Shown here in pieces: positions 55,105 to 64,000 of a stretch of DNA of 64,000 bases. Where the stretch lies: positions 681,431 through 745,430 of the forward strand of contig CM029385.1 in the NCBI GenBank assembly GCA_017165825.1, read 5' to 3'. The position numbers and the translations under genes are program-made. The notes beneath the pieces were generated by a model. That model saw only the letters and a list, made by a program, of their open reading frames with translations, ran no database searches and was not told the DNA's origin. The DNA comes from Hepsetus odoe. Lineage: Eukaryota > Chordata > Actinopteri > Characiformes > Hepsetidae. Every line of letters begins with the position of its first letter. The stretch's first letter is position 1.

Positions 55105-58100
55105 GTTCAGTAATTCAGGGAAGTCAGACAGTGACTCACTGTAGGTTCTCCAGTTTACAGTGTGGGTTCTTCAGTAGATCAGAGAGCTCCTTCACTCCTG
55201 AAGCTCCTGGATTATTGTCGCTCAGATTCAGTTCTTTCAGGTGGGATTTTTTTAGAGCTTTGGAGACAAACAGAGCAGCACAGCCTTCCTCTGTTAAGCT
55301 GCAGCCTTCCAGCCTGAAGAGAAACGAAGAGCTCCTCACACTCAGCCCCAACAAATCAGAGTCAAGCATGAGAAATATACACACCTCATACCAACGCCTG
55401 ATCCTCATACTTTTAGAGTCTAGAACCAGAGCTGCACTAGAGAGTGACGTGTGGTTTTATTGATAGAAGCTCTTCCTGATGTTTCGCGTGTAAGACGTCG
55501 TTCTTTGTAACAGTATGATGTGTGTCAAAGTCCCACTTGGGGTTTATTACTTTATTACGGTGGCTCCGATTAGGAGGCTGAGCTGAGTTGGAGTGATCTA
55601 CAGTACTGTGGTTCTCAATCCCAGCTACACACGATTAAGAAAACTCTCAGAGGCTTCAGCCGAGTGCTTTAAGTTCAGACTGAAGCAGTGTGTAGGACAG
55701 GCTCAACATTGTTTTCAAAGTGAAAGTGAAAGTTCTCCCCTTATTGTTCAAAAGATAAGTTCAGGACAAAGTGCTCAGGAGTGTGTTCTAATATCAGCTA
55801 CGCCTAGGCCATCCGATACCGAGACCATATACAGTGACTCACTGCAGTTTCTCCAGTTTACAGTGTGGATCCTTCAGCAGATCAGAGAGCTCCTTCACTC
55901 CTGGAGCTCCTGGATTATTGTAGTTCAGGTTCAGCTCTCTCAGGTGGGAGGGGTTTGATCTCAGAGCTTTAATCAGTTCAGCGCAGCCGTCCTCGGTGAT
56001 ACTGCAGCTACACAGACTGCAGAGAGAAGACACAGCCACACCCTTCATCACGTTCTTGTAGAAGCGTAATTTCATTTAAATCCAGGTAGAGTTGGTGTGA
56101 AAGCACCTGATCCTACAGTAATCCTTCACTGACTGACGGTGTTAGCAGTTAGCATGCTGAGCTAAGCTGAGCTAAGTGAGTGAGGAGCCCACCTCAGGAC
56201 CTGCAGCTTGCAGTATGGATTCTTCAGTCCAGGACAGAGCAGCTCCACTCTTGAATCTGACAGCTCGTTCCTGCTCAGGTTCAGTTCCCACAAGTTTGAG
56301 GAGCTGAGGGCCGAGGACAGAGCCGCACAGCTTCTCTCCGTCAGATTGCACTCGCACAGCCTGGGGATGGTCGTGAAGAACATTGTGAACATGTGAAGAA
56401 CACACAAGCCAGTGTTCACCTCCTCCACATGATCAGAGGTGTTAATCAAAGTGGAGTATAAGTGAAAGTGACTGTTCTTGTCATTGCGAGGTCACAGCAC
56501 AGCACACAGTGAACCACAACGAAATTGGACCTCTGCATTTAACCTGTGAAAGCTGCCCGGGGAGCAGTGACAGGGACGGTGCCTTGCTCAAGGGTACCTC
56601 AGGGCAACCTACTGGTGAGGGGTTTGAACCCATAATCTTCCCATTCTTTGGCCGACTCCCAAACCACTAGACCACCGCAGGTTTTGGGACATTAAGCATT
56701 TATTTATATAGACGTCTGCTTAATGTGAAAGTGAAAGTGACTACCCTCGTCATTGTGAAACGCAGCACAGCCCAACACAACGAAATTCAACCTCTGCGTT
56801 TCACACACACGTGCAGCAGGGGCAGCTATTGAAAGCCCCCAGGGAGCAGTGACGGGGACGGTACACTAAACGAAACACTAGACCACCACTGCCCGGGACA
56901 TCATGGCGTAATCTATAAAAACCATATCGAGTTAATCGATTCCATTCGCTGTAAATCACAACACACATTGAGAACATGTGCAGGAAAACATGAAGAAGAG
57001 TGACATTAGCTTAGAGCCTGTCGGTGATGGTTCAGGAAAGAACACTCTAGTCATTTTGGACTTTTAAAAGGAGATTAAAGCAGTCAGACATGAAGTTGCG
57101 CGTATGTTTCATACATTAGATTTTATGCTCTGGCATTCTGCGTCATTTTATATTTTAATGGTATTTTTGGATCTCTAAGAAAACAGTTCCTCCATAACAT
57201 CCACAGAGCCGTTATTTCAAGTTTTGACAACTTAAACTTTGACATTAAAACCTCAGCAAGCTTGCAGCTTCCGGTCTCCATGCCGACTAGCTGGTAACTT
57301 AGTATGAGTCGGTACGTTCACGGGGCATTAACTGATAAGCTGAAGGATAAATCTAATGCTGAGTTCTTGGGTGAACGTTCTCAACAATTCAGCCTAAACG
57401 TCTCTGGTTTCGTTTTTGAAGTTTTGTTCAGTTAAGTTCTCTTTTTTGAGCGAACCGTGTGATTGTGCTGAGGCTCCACGCGCTTCACAGTGACGCTGCA
57501 GATCCGACTACATTTGGTGGACTCAGTGTTTCTGTGGACGCTTTCGTTTTGTATCAGCAGAAGAGTTGGAAAGGGCCCCCTGAAGATATCATAGGACCTT
57601 TGAAAACTGGATCTAGATGCAAAATTTTTAACAAATGAACTCACATGACTTTCCTGGATGCTTTCACCACTGGCATCAGCTTCAAAAGACACTCCTCGGA
57701 CAGGTCGTACCTACTCAGGTTGAACTCGTCTAGCTCTGTTTGGGAGTTCAGCAGCACAAACACCAGAGCTGACCACTGAGCAGGAGAGAGCTTAGCTCCA
57801 CTGAGACAACTGTCTCCTCCCCTGTGGAGGAACATTTGGACCTCCTGCACCAGAGAAGTGTCATTCAACTCATTCAGGCAGTGGAACAGATTGATGAATT
57901 TCTCTGGAGAAGGGTTCCCCCTTATTTTCCCCTTGATGTACTTCACGGTCTCCTCGCTGTTGTAGGAAGAGCTCTCCAAGTGTGGCAGAAGGCCTCGTAA
58001 GAGGGTCTGATTGGACTCCATTGAAAGTCCCAGAAGAAAGCGGAGGAAGAGGTCCAGGTGTCCATTCTGGCTTTGCATGGCCTTGTCCACCGCACAGTTT

Positions 58101-60655
58101 AGGAAGTCTGAAGTTCTTGTTTTTTTTAGGAAGCCAAACAGTCCTGTAGTCTGCTGTAGCAGCACGTTTCCGTTGTCAGACATGAAAGTAAGGATGGCGA
58201 ATAAAGCAGCCAGAAATTCCTGAACGCTCAAATGCACAAAGCTGAACACCTTCCCCAGGTGCAGCTCAAACTCCTCCCTGAAGATCTGGGTGCACATTCC
58301 CGAGTACACCGTGGCTTCTTCTGTTTCGATGCCACACTCTCTCAAGTCATCCTCAAAAAAGATCAGGTTGCCTTTCTCCAGCTGTTGGAAAGCCAGTTTT
58401 CCAAGGGCGAGAATGGTCTGTCTAGTGTGCTGGAGATCGGTGTGACACTTTCTGCTGTACTTGTGGGCTTTTCGTTTGATCTGAAAGATCAAGAAATGCG
58501 TGAACATCTGAGTCAGAGTCTTGGGGATGTTTCCGCCCCCTGGTTCGCTCAGAATCCTCTTCAGAACGAAGGCTGAAATCCAGCAGAAGAACGGGATGTG
58601 GCACATGATGTGGAGGCTCCTTGACGACTTTATGTGTGAGATGATTGTTTCGGCGAGAGTCTGATCTCTGATCCTTTTCCTGAAATATTCCTCCTTCTGA
58701 GGATCACCGAAGCCTCGTATTTCAGTCGTCCGGTCAACGTACTCAGGAGGGATCAGATCAGCCGCGGATGGTCGAGAGGTTATCCAGAGGAGAGCGGACG
58801 GAAGCAGGTTTCCTTTGATGAGGTTTGTCAGTATAACATCTACTGAGGCTGTTTCTGTTACATCTAGCAAGCTGTGGTTGTTCCGGAAGTCCAGAGGAAG
58901 CCGACACTCATCCAGACCGTCAAAGATAAACATGAGTTTGCAGCCACTGCTTTCTATTAATGTAAAATTAGTTTTCAGTGGGAAAAAGAAATGAAGGAGA
59001 TCCACGAGACTCATTTTGTCCTTCATCAAATTCAGCTCCCTAAAAGGAAGAGGAAATATGAAGGCGATGTCCTGATTGGCTTCCTCTTCAGCCCAGTCCA
59101 GAATAAACTTCTGCACAGAGACCGTTTTGCCGATACCAGCGACTCCAGTTGTCAGCATGGTTCTGATGTCTTTGTCTTGTCCTGGTAAGGGTCTGAAGAT
59201 GTCGTTGCATTTTATTATCGTTTCTCCTTCTGTTTGTCTCCAGCACGATGTTTCAATCTGTCTCACCTCATGTTCAGTATTGACCTCTGCACCTCTGCCC
59301 TCTGTGAGGAACAGCTCGGTGTAGTACCTCAGCACCTCATTCTGAGCTCCTGAGGTTCCAGGATGGGAGACGGACTCCTTTAAACGTTTGCAGTTCTTCA
59401 CCAGGTTGGATTTATGGCTTTGTTTGCACGATGTCAGGAATTCTGAAAAGCAAGGATGTCAGGATTCAGGTCAGGATTTTACAAGTTTGTGTTCTATGTG
59501 TGGGTTCCATAGTTGTTTGGAACGTCGTCATCGTGAGGAGAATTTTATCGATTCTTTAAGCTTTCCTGAACCGTTTTAGGTCTTTGAGTTAAAAATACAA
59601 ACGTGGCTTTGCTGTGAAATCAGAATTCTGCATTCGGTTCAATGCTTTGGTAGAACTTTATTTGGATGGTCCACAGCAGATGCTTTGTAGCTTGTTCTTT
59701 ATTATCATTTCTGGTAAAGTCTCTTTAAGCGGCGACCTGGTGGTTAGGGAGGTAGTGATCGGAAGGTCGTTGGTTCAAATACCAGACCAGAGGTAGCCTT
59801 GAGCAAAGTACCGTCCCCATCACTGCTCCTCGGGGCTTTAAATAGCTGCCCCCTGCTGGACGGTGTGTGTGGGTGAAAAGCAGAGACTGAACTTCTTTGT
59901 GACCGACTGTGTGCCGTGTTTCACAATGAGAAGAATAGTCACTTTCACTTAGTCTAGGCTGAATATAAAATATCCATTTAAAACTAATCTTAAACTCAGG
60001 CTTAACTTTAATCTAAAGCTTAAATCTTAATTCTAGCTCTAAATCCAATCCTAATGCTGTTGATGATCCAGCGAGATTCACTGGGTAGTTTGTTAACAGT
60101 GAAAGTATCTGTAGATCTTCTAAAGTGGACCATCTAATAAAGTGCTACCAGACTTTTTAGGTTATCAAACTATAGTGTGTTAATCAGCAAAATGTCTGGG
60201 AGATGTTCTCCATCGCAGGCACTTCCTGGAGCGGCAGTCTTATTAAAAGTGTTCAGACACGAGTGTTAGATAAACCGTCTGCAATGAGTAAATAATACAT
60301 ACGACACCTTCAGTGAGAGCAGGAACATCATGAAAGTCCTCAGCATGACTTAATCTGGAACCGAGAGCTTCTTTATCTTCAAGGAAGACGATTGGAAAAT
60401 CAGAATTTTCCCGAAATTAATTAATGCATTTAATAATGAAGCACATGCTGCTCAACTGCTTCTGATATCAAACACACACATTTGATTAAAATCAAATACA
60501 GAACCCACACTGCACCGCTCACCTCCATAGACGGTCACAATAGTTAATGGGCCATGAATGGTGCTGCCATCAATAACGGGAGCACAGACGGTTCCTGCGG
60601 AGTGAGCTGTGATGTTCAGGACAGGAACGGTGGAAGACTGAGGTTCAGCTTCCAT
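50531..60655 (-). CDS. NLRC3-like FISNA-NACHT-LRR receptor gene
   Basis: A multi-exon gene read down the minus strand: leader exon 60523-60655, FISNA-NACHT exon 57645-59442, then 56193-56360, 55843-56016, 55140-55313, 54085-54249, 53822-53995, 53121-53288, 52428-52602, 52047-52193, 51823-51942, 51518-51691, 50882-51052 and 50531-50704. Phases agree at every junction I checked (leader to NACHT phase 1; NACHT onward phase 2). Family knowledge: cytosolic pattern-recognition or regulatory receptors, greatly expanded in teleosts. No B30.2 domain or stop-containing last exon was found between 48900 and 50530, so the 3' end is unresolved. Exon edges may be off by 1-3 bases. Confidence 0.85.
50711..50780. 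repeat. (AC)n microsatellite
   Basis: About 35 AC units directly beside the acceptor of the last LRR exon. Similar tracts sit next to other NLR exons at 51757-51812 and 54046-54080. Confidence 0.95.
51166..51285 (-). repeat. SINE fragment
   Basis: CAGTGATGGGGACGGTACC body and a degraded tRNA-like head, in an NLR intron. Confidence 0.65.
51823..51942 (-). CDS. NLR short LRR exon (120 nt)
   Basis: Only 40 codons where neighbours have 57-58: SNELNLNFKKVGDSGMETL and PHCKVEKLQ are kept, but the first repeat (the xLxxCxLT half) is absent. Acceptor (CGTAG), GTGAGT donor and phase are good, so it is an internally shortened exon, not a broken one. Confidence 0.72.
52047..52193 (-). CDS. NLR non-LRR linker exon (147 nt)
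   Basis: 49 in-phase codons between LRR exons, with no LRR consensus: MLESFKESELPQASGPLTGP, AQSNELGDPKKEELPPLDMD and QRQLRDLQ. Rich in Glu, Pro and Leu. Splice sites fit (TCGTAG acceptor, GTGAGC donor) and the last codons (LRDLQ) mimic the usual LEKLQ end. It may be a degenerate LRR exon or an acquired linker. Confidence 0.6.
52428..52602 (-). CDS. NLR LRR exon
   Basis: CSITEEGCAVLVKALRSNPS, LRELNLNYNEPGECGVKML, ending FKLEKLQ. Consensus acceptor (TGCAG) and donor (GTGAGC). Confidence 0.85.
52633..52751. repeat. (AC)n microsatellite
   Basis: Two AC blocks separated by CAGACAAC, next to the acceptor of the LRR exon at 52428. Confidence 0.95.
52803..53085 (+). repeat. Two tRNA-like SINE copies
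   Basis: A tail fragment at 52803-52890 followed by a second copy (GCGATGGCCTAGTGGTTAGG head at 52904) ending in GTCACTTTCAC. Confidence 0.7.
53121..56360 (-). CDS. NLR LRR exons (first six)
   Basis: In gene order: 56193-56360 (LWELNLSRNELSDSRVELL), 55843-56016 (LRELNLNYNNPGAPGVKEL), 55140-55313 (LKELNLSDNNPGASGVKEL), 54085-54249, 53822-53995 (LRKLILNSNKPGASGVKGL) and 53121-53288. Exons with NPGA/GVKEL...LEKLQ and those with DSGVELL...LEILR tend to alternate, the usual two exon types of fish NLRC3-like genes. All are open and phase 2. Introns hold SINEs and an RTE-like fragment. Confidence 0.85.
54842..55103 (+). mobile_element. RTE-like LINE 3' end with (GAA)n tail
   Basis: Encodes FMDVVREDVKMVSLKEEDAE on the plus strand, then ATGTGGCGACCCCTAAACGG and about 22 GAA units (55036-55103). 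In an NLR intron. Confidence 0.72.
56459..56897 (-). repeat. Two adjacent tRNA-like SINEs
   Basis: 56459-56686 and 56727-56897, both opening AAGTGAAAGTGACT and continuing through GTCACAGCACAGC or a relative; the second is shorter. Between the NACHT exon and the first LRR exon. Confidence 0.8.
56900..57644. other. NLR intron, no feature seen
   Basis: About 745 bases between SINE and NACHT exon without a recognised element. Confidence 0.5.
57645..59442 (-). CDS. NLR FISNA-NACHT exon
   Basis: 1798 nt, about 600 codons, fully open. FISNA: FLTSCKQSHKSNLVKNCKRL to YTELFLTEGRGAEVNTEHEVR. NACHT: Walker A GVAGIGKT, Walker B LMFIFDGLDEC, sensor LLWITSRPSAA. Winged-helix/NOD2-type region with FSFVHLSVQEFLAALFA, then the helical part ending LSPAQWSALVFVLL and NLSRYDLSEECLLKLMPVVKAS. 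All nucleotide-binding residues are present. Acceptor CTTTTCAG at 59443-59450, donor GTGAGT at 57644-57639. Role: ATP-dependent switch of a cytosolic innate immune receptor. Confidence 0.93.
59727..59955 (+). repeat. tRNA-like SINE
   Basis: CGGCGACCTGGTGGTTAGGG head, GAGCAAAGTACCGTCCCC body, GTCACTTTCACTT tail. In NLR intron 1. Confidence 0.78.
59960..60522. other. NLR intron 1 remainder, no feature seen
   Basis: AT-rich; only a short run of TAAATCTTAA-like imperfect repeats at 59965-60060. Confidence 0.4.
60523..60655 (-). CDS. NLR leader coding exon
   Basis: 133 nt from ATG (60655) to a GTGAGC donor. Encodes PVLNITAHSAGTVCAPVIDG and STIHGPLTIVTVYG, the short glycine/alanine-rich motif (APxxxGxxxxGPxxI) that precedes FISNA in many fish NLR proteins. 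Ends with one base of a codon that the NACHT exon completes to Glu. An in-frame stop lies upstream of the ATG, so this ATG could be the start, though an extra 5' exon (for example a death-fold domain) cannot be excluded. Confidence 0.72.
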
Positions 60656-61034
60656 CTTGACACAGAAAAATCTCTCATGAAGTCAGAAAGCCGTTTTTTA
60701 TTTGCTTCAGATTTCACTTCCACAAAAACCAGTTTGGACCAGATGAGGAGGAAGTGCTACTGGGTTGTTTTCAAGTTGCAGAGGAGTGGATTGGTTAACC
60801 TGACACCTCTTTCTCTTTGCTAAGGTTATCAAAAGAGCGTTTGATGTGGAGTAGAGGATGAGAACGGGTCAGTGACCGTATGGAAGATGTTCAGCCTCTG
60901 AAGGAGGACATGATCAGTGAATCCTGTTACACCAGTCTGTTACACCAGTCTGTTACACCAGTCTTCTGTCCATTTTTCACACATAAGGTTTGATTTTTTT
61001 CCTCTTACTGTAGAAATAATATTCTTCTTCTTCA

Positions 61035-61300
61035 CCTTCTTCTTCTTTCTCTTTAGGCTGCTCCTGGTCGCCACAGCAGATCATCTATCTCCTCATCTTC
61101 TGGTCTACTGCATCCCCCTGCATGTCCTCTCTCCCCACGTCCATTAACCTCTTCGTCCTTCCTCTTCTCCTTCTCCTCTTCTCTTTCCTGGCAGCTCCAT
61201 CTTCCACAACCTTCTCCTGATATCTCCTCTCTCCTCTGGACTCGTCCAAACCAACAGAGTCTTTCTTCTCTCACTTCATCTCTAAGTCCTGAGTTGTCCA
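61035..61300 (-). mobile_element. RTE-like LINE 3' fragment
   Basis: Minus strand reads REERLCWFGRVQRREEISGE near 61250, matching the carboxyl end of fish RTE-type reverse transcriptases, then a GAAGAAGAA-rich tail near 61025. Confidence 0.6.
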
Positions 61301-61309
61301 CTGTGTTTA

Positions 61310-62490
61310 AAGAGTGATTTTATTTTTCTTTATTGACAAGGTGATCTTCTCTCCTCAGCTTTTCTCCTGCTGTGAATACGACCATGGGAACATTTTTTTT
61401 CCCAGAGTAAAAAAATAAAAACTCTTCCCCTTTTCTAGTTTGTGACTTTTTGACTCTTACACGCTCTGCAGCCGACTGACACAATCACCTCAAGTTCTTC
61501 CAGATGTTGAAATCCTGGAAATACTATGTGGTTGCTCTGCTGTGTGGTTCCGACAGTGTCATAATTCTGTATTCTGAATTCTGTCCCGCTCAGTAGAACC
61601 TGATTTTACAGTTTCATTTCAGGGCAGATTTGATCTCTATTGGGCTGAACATCCCCCGACTTTCAATAAAAAAAAAAACCATGACGGACATGAGACGGAG
61701 AGCTCATGTTGGTAAATAGTCGCCTGCATGTGAGACTTGTGAAGACGTGAACACTTTCAGAGTTCTTCAGGTCAGACTAGAAATTCCTACAAAATGACCT
61801 TTGATTATGAAACTTGGCCAAAAGCAACAGTCTGAAGCAACATCGAACGTCGCAGAGGAAACAGGAAACATGGCTTCATTTAGGAGAGATTTCAGACAAG
61901 CACCGAATCACTCGATGAGGCAGATTGTGTTCAGTACACAGGAGTTTAATGTTCAACGACTTTACACTTTCAGAAGCGAAATACAAGAAACTGAAACTCA
62001 ACTGACGTGAAGGATTGAATCTGAGCTCACAGCGAGCCTGTTTCTGCGAGATTCAGGGCGGAGACGAGACCTGCCATCAGTGCACCACTAACAGAACATA
62101 AAAATCTGACGAAGAAGAGATGGTGGTGTTGAGAAATGAATTAAGAAGTTTGTTCCCAGAAAGTGTGTTTTTAATCCGGATAAGAAAACAAGGACAGTTT
62201 GTGTTCAGCATAAAGAAGCCTCGGAACATTTTACTATCATGACATGAGCTCATTCCTAAAGATGAATTCCAGTTATTGATCCAGGTGAACATCTTCTCCC
62301 GTGCTTCTAATGAGACTAATGAGGTTGTCACAGCACATCTCCAAAAGGTGATGGAGGTTCTCATGGAGGTCCACAGAAAGCAGTGCTGTGGTTTCAGTCT
62401 TGTAGGTCCAGCTGGTGTTGGTAGATGTCTCCAATGGAGACCAAAACTCTGCTGAGTGTGCAGGATTCTCTACCGTTTCTAAACAGTAGG
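61310..62490. other. No gene seen
   Basis: Intergenic between the two NLR genes; only short frames without motifs. Confidence 0.5.
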
Positions 62491-62499
62491 GTTTTAAAA

Positions 62500-62575
62500 G
62501 CTGTAGCCCAAGTCAAATCAAACCCACAGCCTTCCGATCCGGGGCAACTCCCTAACCACTAGACCACCGCTGCCC
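62500..62575 (-). repeat. SINE head fragment
   Basis: CCCTAACCACTAGACCACCG: tRNA-like head of the SINE family, minus orientation. Confidence 0.6.
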
Positions 62576-62657
62576 CAAATGGTCGTAAACCGTAAAAGTC
62601 ATACGGTTTTCTGAATATTACTCACCAGAGTAAAAATATTAATTAGATGCACACCGG

Positions 62658-62885
62658 CAGCGGTGGCCTACTGGTGAGGAAGATTGTGGGTTCGATTCCC
62701 TCACCAGTAGGCTGCTCTGAGGTACCCTTGAGCAAGGTACCGTGCCCGCCTCTGCTCCCCGGGCGCTTTCAATAGCTGCCCCCTGCTGCGTGTGTGTGTG
62801 GGTGAAACAAAGACTTTGAATTTGGTTGTGTTGTGCTGTGCTGCGTTTCACAATGACGAGGGTTATCACTTTCACTTTCACTTTC
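62658..62885 (+). repeat. tRNA-like SINE
   Basis: Complete copy: GCGGTGGCCTACTGGTGAGG head to TTATCACTTTCACTTTCA tail. One of the best-preserved copies in the window. Confidence 0.82.
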
Positions 62886-63117
62886 AAATGCCTCACCATA
62901 ACTGCACATAATCAACACAGCGCACTGTTTTATTCATTTTCTGCGAGTTAACACAACTCCAGAGCTTCTGTGAGGGGACGTCGGTTTAAACACTCAAGTC
63001 TAGCTTTAATTATTGTCGCATTTTTACTCCTTTATCGTTGTAGCTCTTCTGCATGTTTTCCATCGTGTCCTTTTAGCCATAATGTTTAAAGTGAGCGTGA
63101 ATATTTGCCATCATGAA

Positions 63118-63298
63118 CCACCACAGCACAGTGAACCACAACAATGCTTCTCTGTACTTAACCCACACACCAGGAAGTAATGACAGGGACGGTACCTTGC
63201 TCAAGGGTAAATTAGGTCAACCTACAGGTCCTGGACTCGAACCCAAGACTGGAGGTGAGAAGTCCGGTGTCCTACCACCAGACCACCAGGGTCTGATT
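63118..63298 (-). repeat. SINE, degraded
   Basis: GACGGTACCTTGCTCAAGGG body and CTACCACCAGACCACCAGGG head. Confidence 0.7.
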
Positions 63299-63338
63299 AT
63301 GGGGCCCAGTCCGCAGACTGTGGGCCACCACTCTTTTA

Positions 63339-63378
<40 letters not shown>

Positions 63379-63387
63379 TGACTGCAG

Positions 63388-63586
63388 CTATGTAGGAAAA
63401 CCGATGACTAAGTGTAGCTCCTCCAGTTTACAGTGTGGATCCTCCAGTAGATCTGTGAGCTCCTTCACTCCTGAAGCTCCTGGTTTATTCCGCTTCAGAT
63501 TCAGTTCTCTCAGGTGGGAAGGGTTTGATTTCAGGGCTGAAGCCAAAGCAGCACAACCTTCTTCTGTAAGACCGCAGTTCTTCAGC
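63388..63586 (-). CDS. Second NLR gene, terminal LRR exon
   Basis: Reads LKNCGLTEEGCAALASALKS, LRELNLKRNKPGASGVKEL, PHCKLEELHLVIGFPT then TAG. The usual GTGAG donor after LExLQ is absent (CTACACTTAGTC), so the exon runs on to a stop and is probably the last coding exon of another NLR gene whose NACHT exon lies beyond the right edge. The first NLR's start is about 2.7 kb away on the same strand, so the two are arranged head to tail. Confidence 0.72.
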
Positions 63587-63838
63587 CTTGCAATAAAGAA
63601 ATGTAGAAATCAGAAGATCTTGGAGCAAAATTGACACCAAACACCCACAGGAACACAGTTTTTGGGGAAAACAATGAGATGTTAAAGTACAAGGTTCACT
63701 AGTACTAGACAGACAGAGAACCAAGAGCTCAAACCCAGCAGGGCGAATGAATTTAAGAAGCTGGAGATGAGACAGGTGGATCGTGCACCTTTGAATGTTT
63801 CAGTCTTCTGGGAGTGAAGATGAGCGAGATGATCTTAC

Positions 63839-64000
63839 TTTAGATTCTCCAGGTGGCAGTTTGGACTCTGCAGTCCGGCTGAGAGCAGCTTCAGTCCTGA
63901 ATCCTGAAGCTCGTTCCTGCCCAGGTCCAGCTCTCTCAGGCTGGAAGAGTCTGAGCTGAGAACTGACGCCAGAACTGCACAGCTTTCCTCCGTGAGATGA
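63839..64000 (-). CDS. Second NLR gene, LRR exon (cut by window edge)
   Basis: LTEESCAVLASVLSSDSSS, LRELDLGRNELQDSGLKLL and NCHLENLK before a GTAAGA donor at 63838-63833. Phase 2, matching the next exon. The 5' few bases and the acceptor are outside the window. Confidence 0.82.

Noticed and set aside
54842..55105. Coding exon with an acidic tail
   Set aside because: It is the 3' end of an RTE-like LINE with (GAA)n, in the orientation opposite to the NLR gene, and recurs at 12.2, 34.9 and 61.0 kb.
57641..59401. Alternative start at 59401 for the NACHT exon
   Set aside because: The frame is open upstream to a clear CTTTTCAG acceptor at 59443, and phase 1 matches the leader exon at 60523-60655.
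62658..62730. tRNA gene
   Set aside because: The tRNA-like box A/B region belongs to a SINE present in about fifteen copies; no cloverleaf with a CCA-proximal acceptor stem is evident.

Overview
The window comes from a ray-finned fish (teleost) genome. The grounds are intron-containing immune genes of types expanded in teleosts (tandem Ig V-set exons; an NLRC3-like FISNA-NACHT-LRR gene), many short GT-AG exons, long (TG)n/(AC)n microsatellites, tRNA-like SINEs, Tc1/mariner, L2-like, Rex/CR1-like and RTE-like elements and a chromodomain Ty3/gypsy element. Three 500-N assembly gaps lie at 5253-5752, 22729-23228 and 46001-46500. I cannot name the species.

Left part (1-41 kb): an Ig-receptor locus in three related copies. 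Copy A (plus, 1-5252) holds two leader exons and one broken V exon. Arm B (minus, 22.7 down to about 10.2 kb) has four V-set exons with open frames and matching phase. Arm C (plus, 23.2 to about 40.9 kb) is the mirror image of B across the 22729-23228 gap; it keeps an open leader and V1, while its V2, V3 and two V4 copies are frameshifted. Each arm has private insertions whose empty sites survive in the other arm: an L2-like LINE and a Tc1 transposon in C, and an unusual LTR element in B.

Most unusual object (12792-17563, minus): a 4.8-kb element with about 304/313-bp LTRs, a 5-bp target duplication (GACTG), a polypurine tract and an LTR TATA-like box. It has no recognisable protease, reverse transcriptase, RNase H or integrase. 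Its interior instead codes for a novel N-terminal region, a 13-residue tandem repeat, about 16 IQ motifs most like the calmodulin-binding array of the spindle protein ASPM, and a coiled coil. It looks like a non-autonomous LTR retroelement that captured host coding sequence and now carries stops and a frameshift.

Middle (41-46 kb): a Ty3/gypsy chromovirus copy (5' LTR, gag, pol, chromodomain) with its 3' end in a gap. A 3' fragment of the same family lies at 7.5-8.8 kb and a truncated LTR at 24.7-25.2 kb. The LTR carries a tandem repeat that differs in copy number between the three.

Right part (46.5-64 kb): the last two exons of a CYP2-type cytochrome P450 (plus), then an NLRC3-like gene on the minus strand (60.7 down to 50.5 kb) with a short leader exon, a FISNA-NACHT exon and twelve downstream exons, ten of full LRR type, one shortened LRR exon and one proline/glutamate-rich exon. 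The two 3'-most LRR exons of a second, upstream NLR gene enter at the right edge. The rest is mostly repeats.
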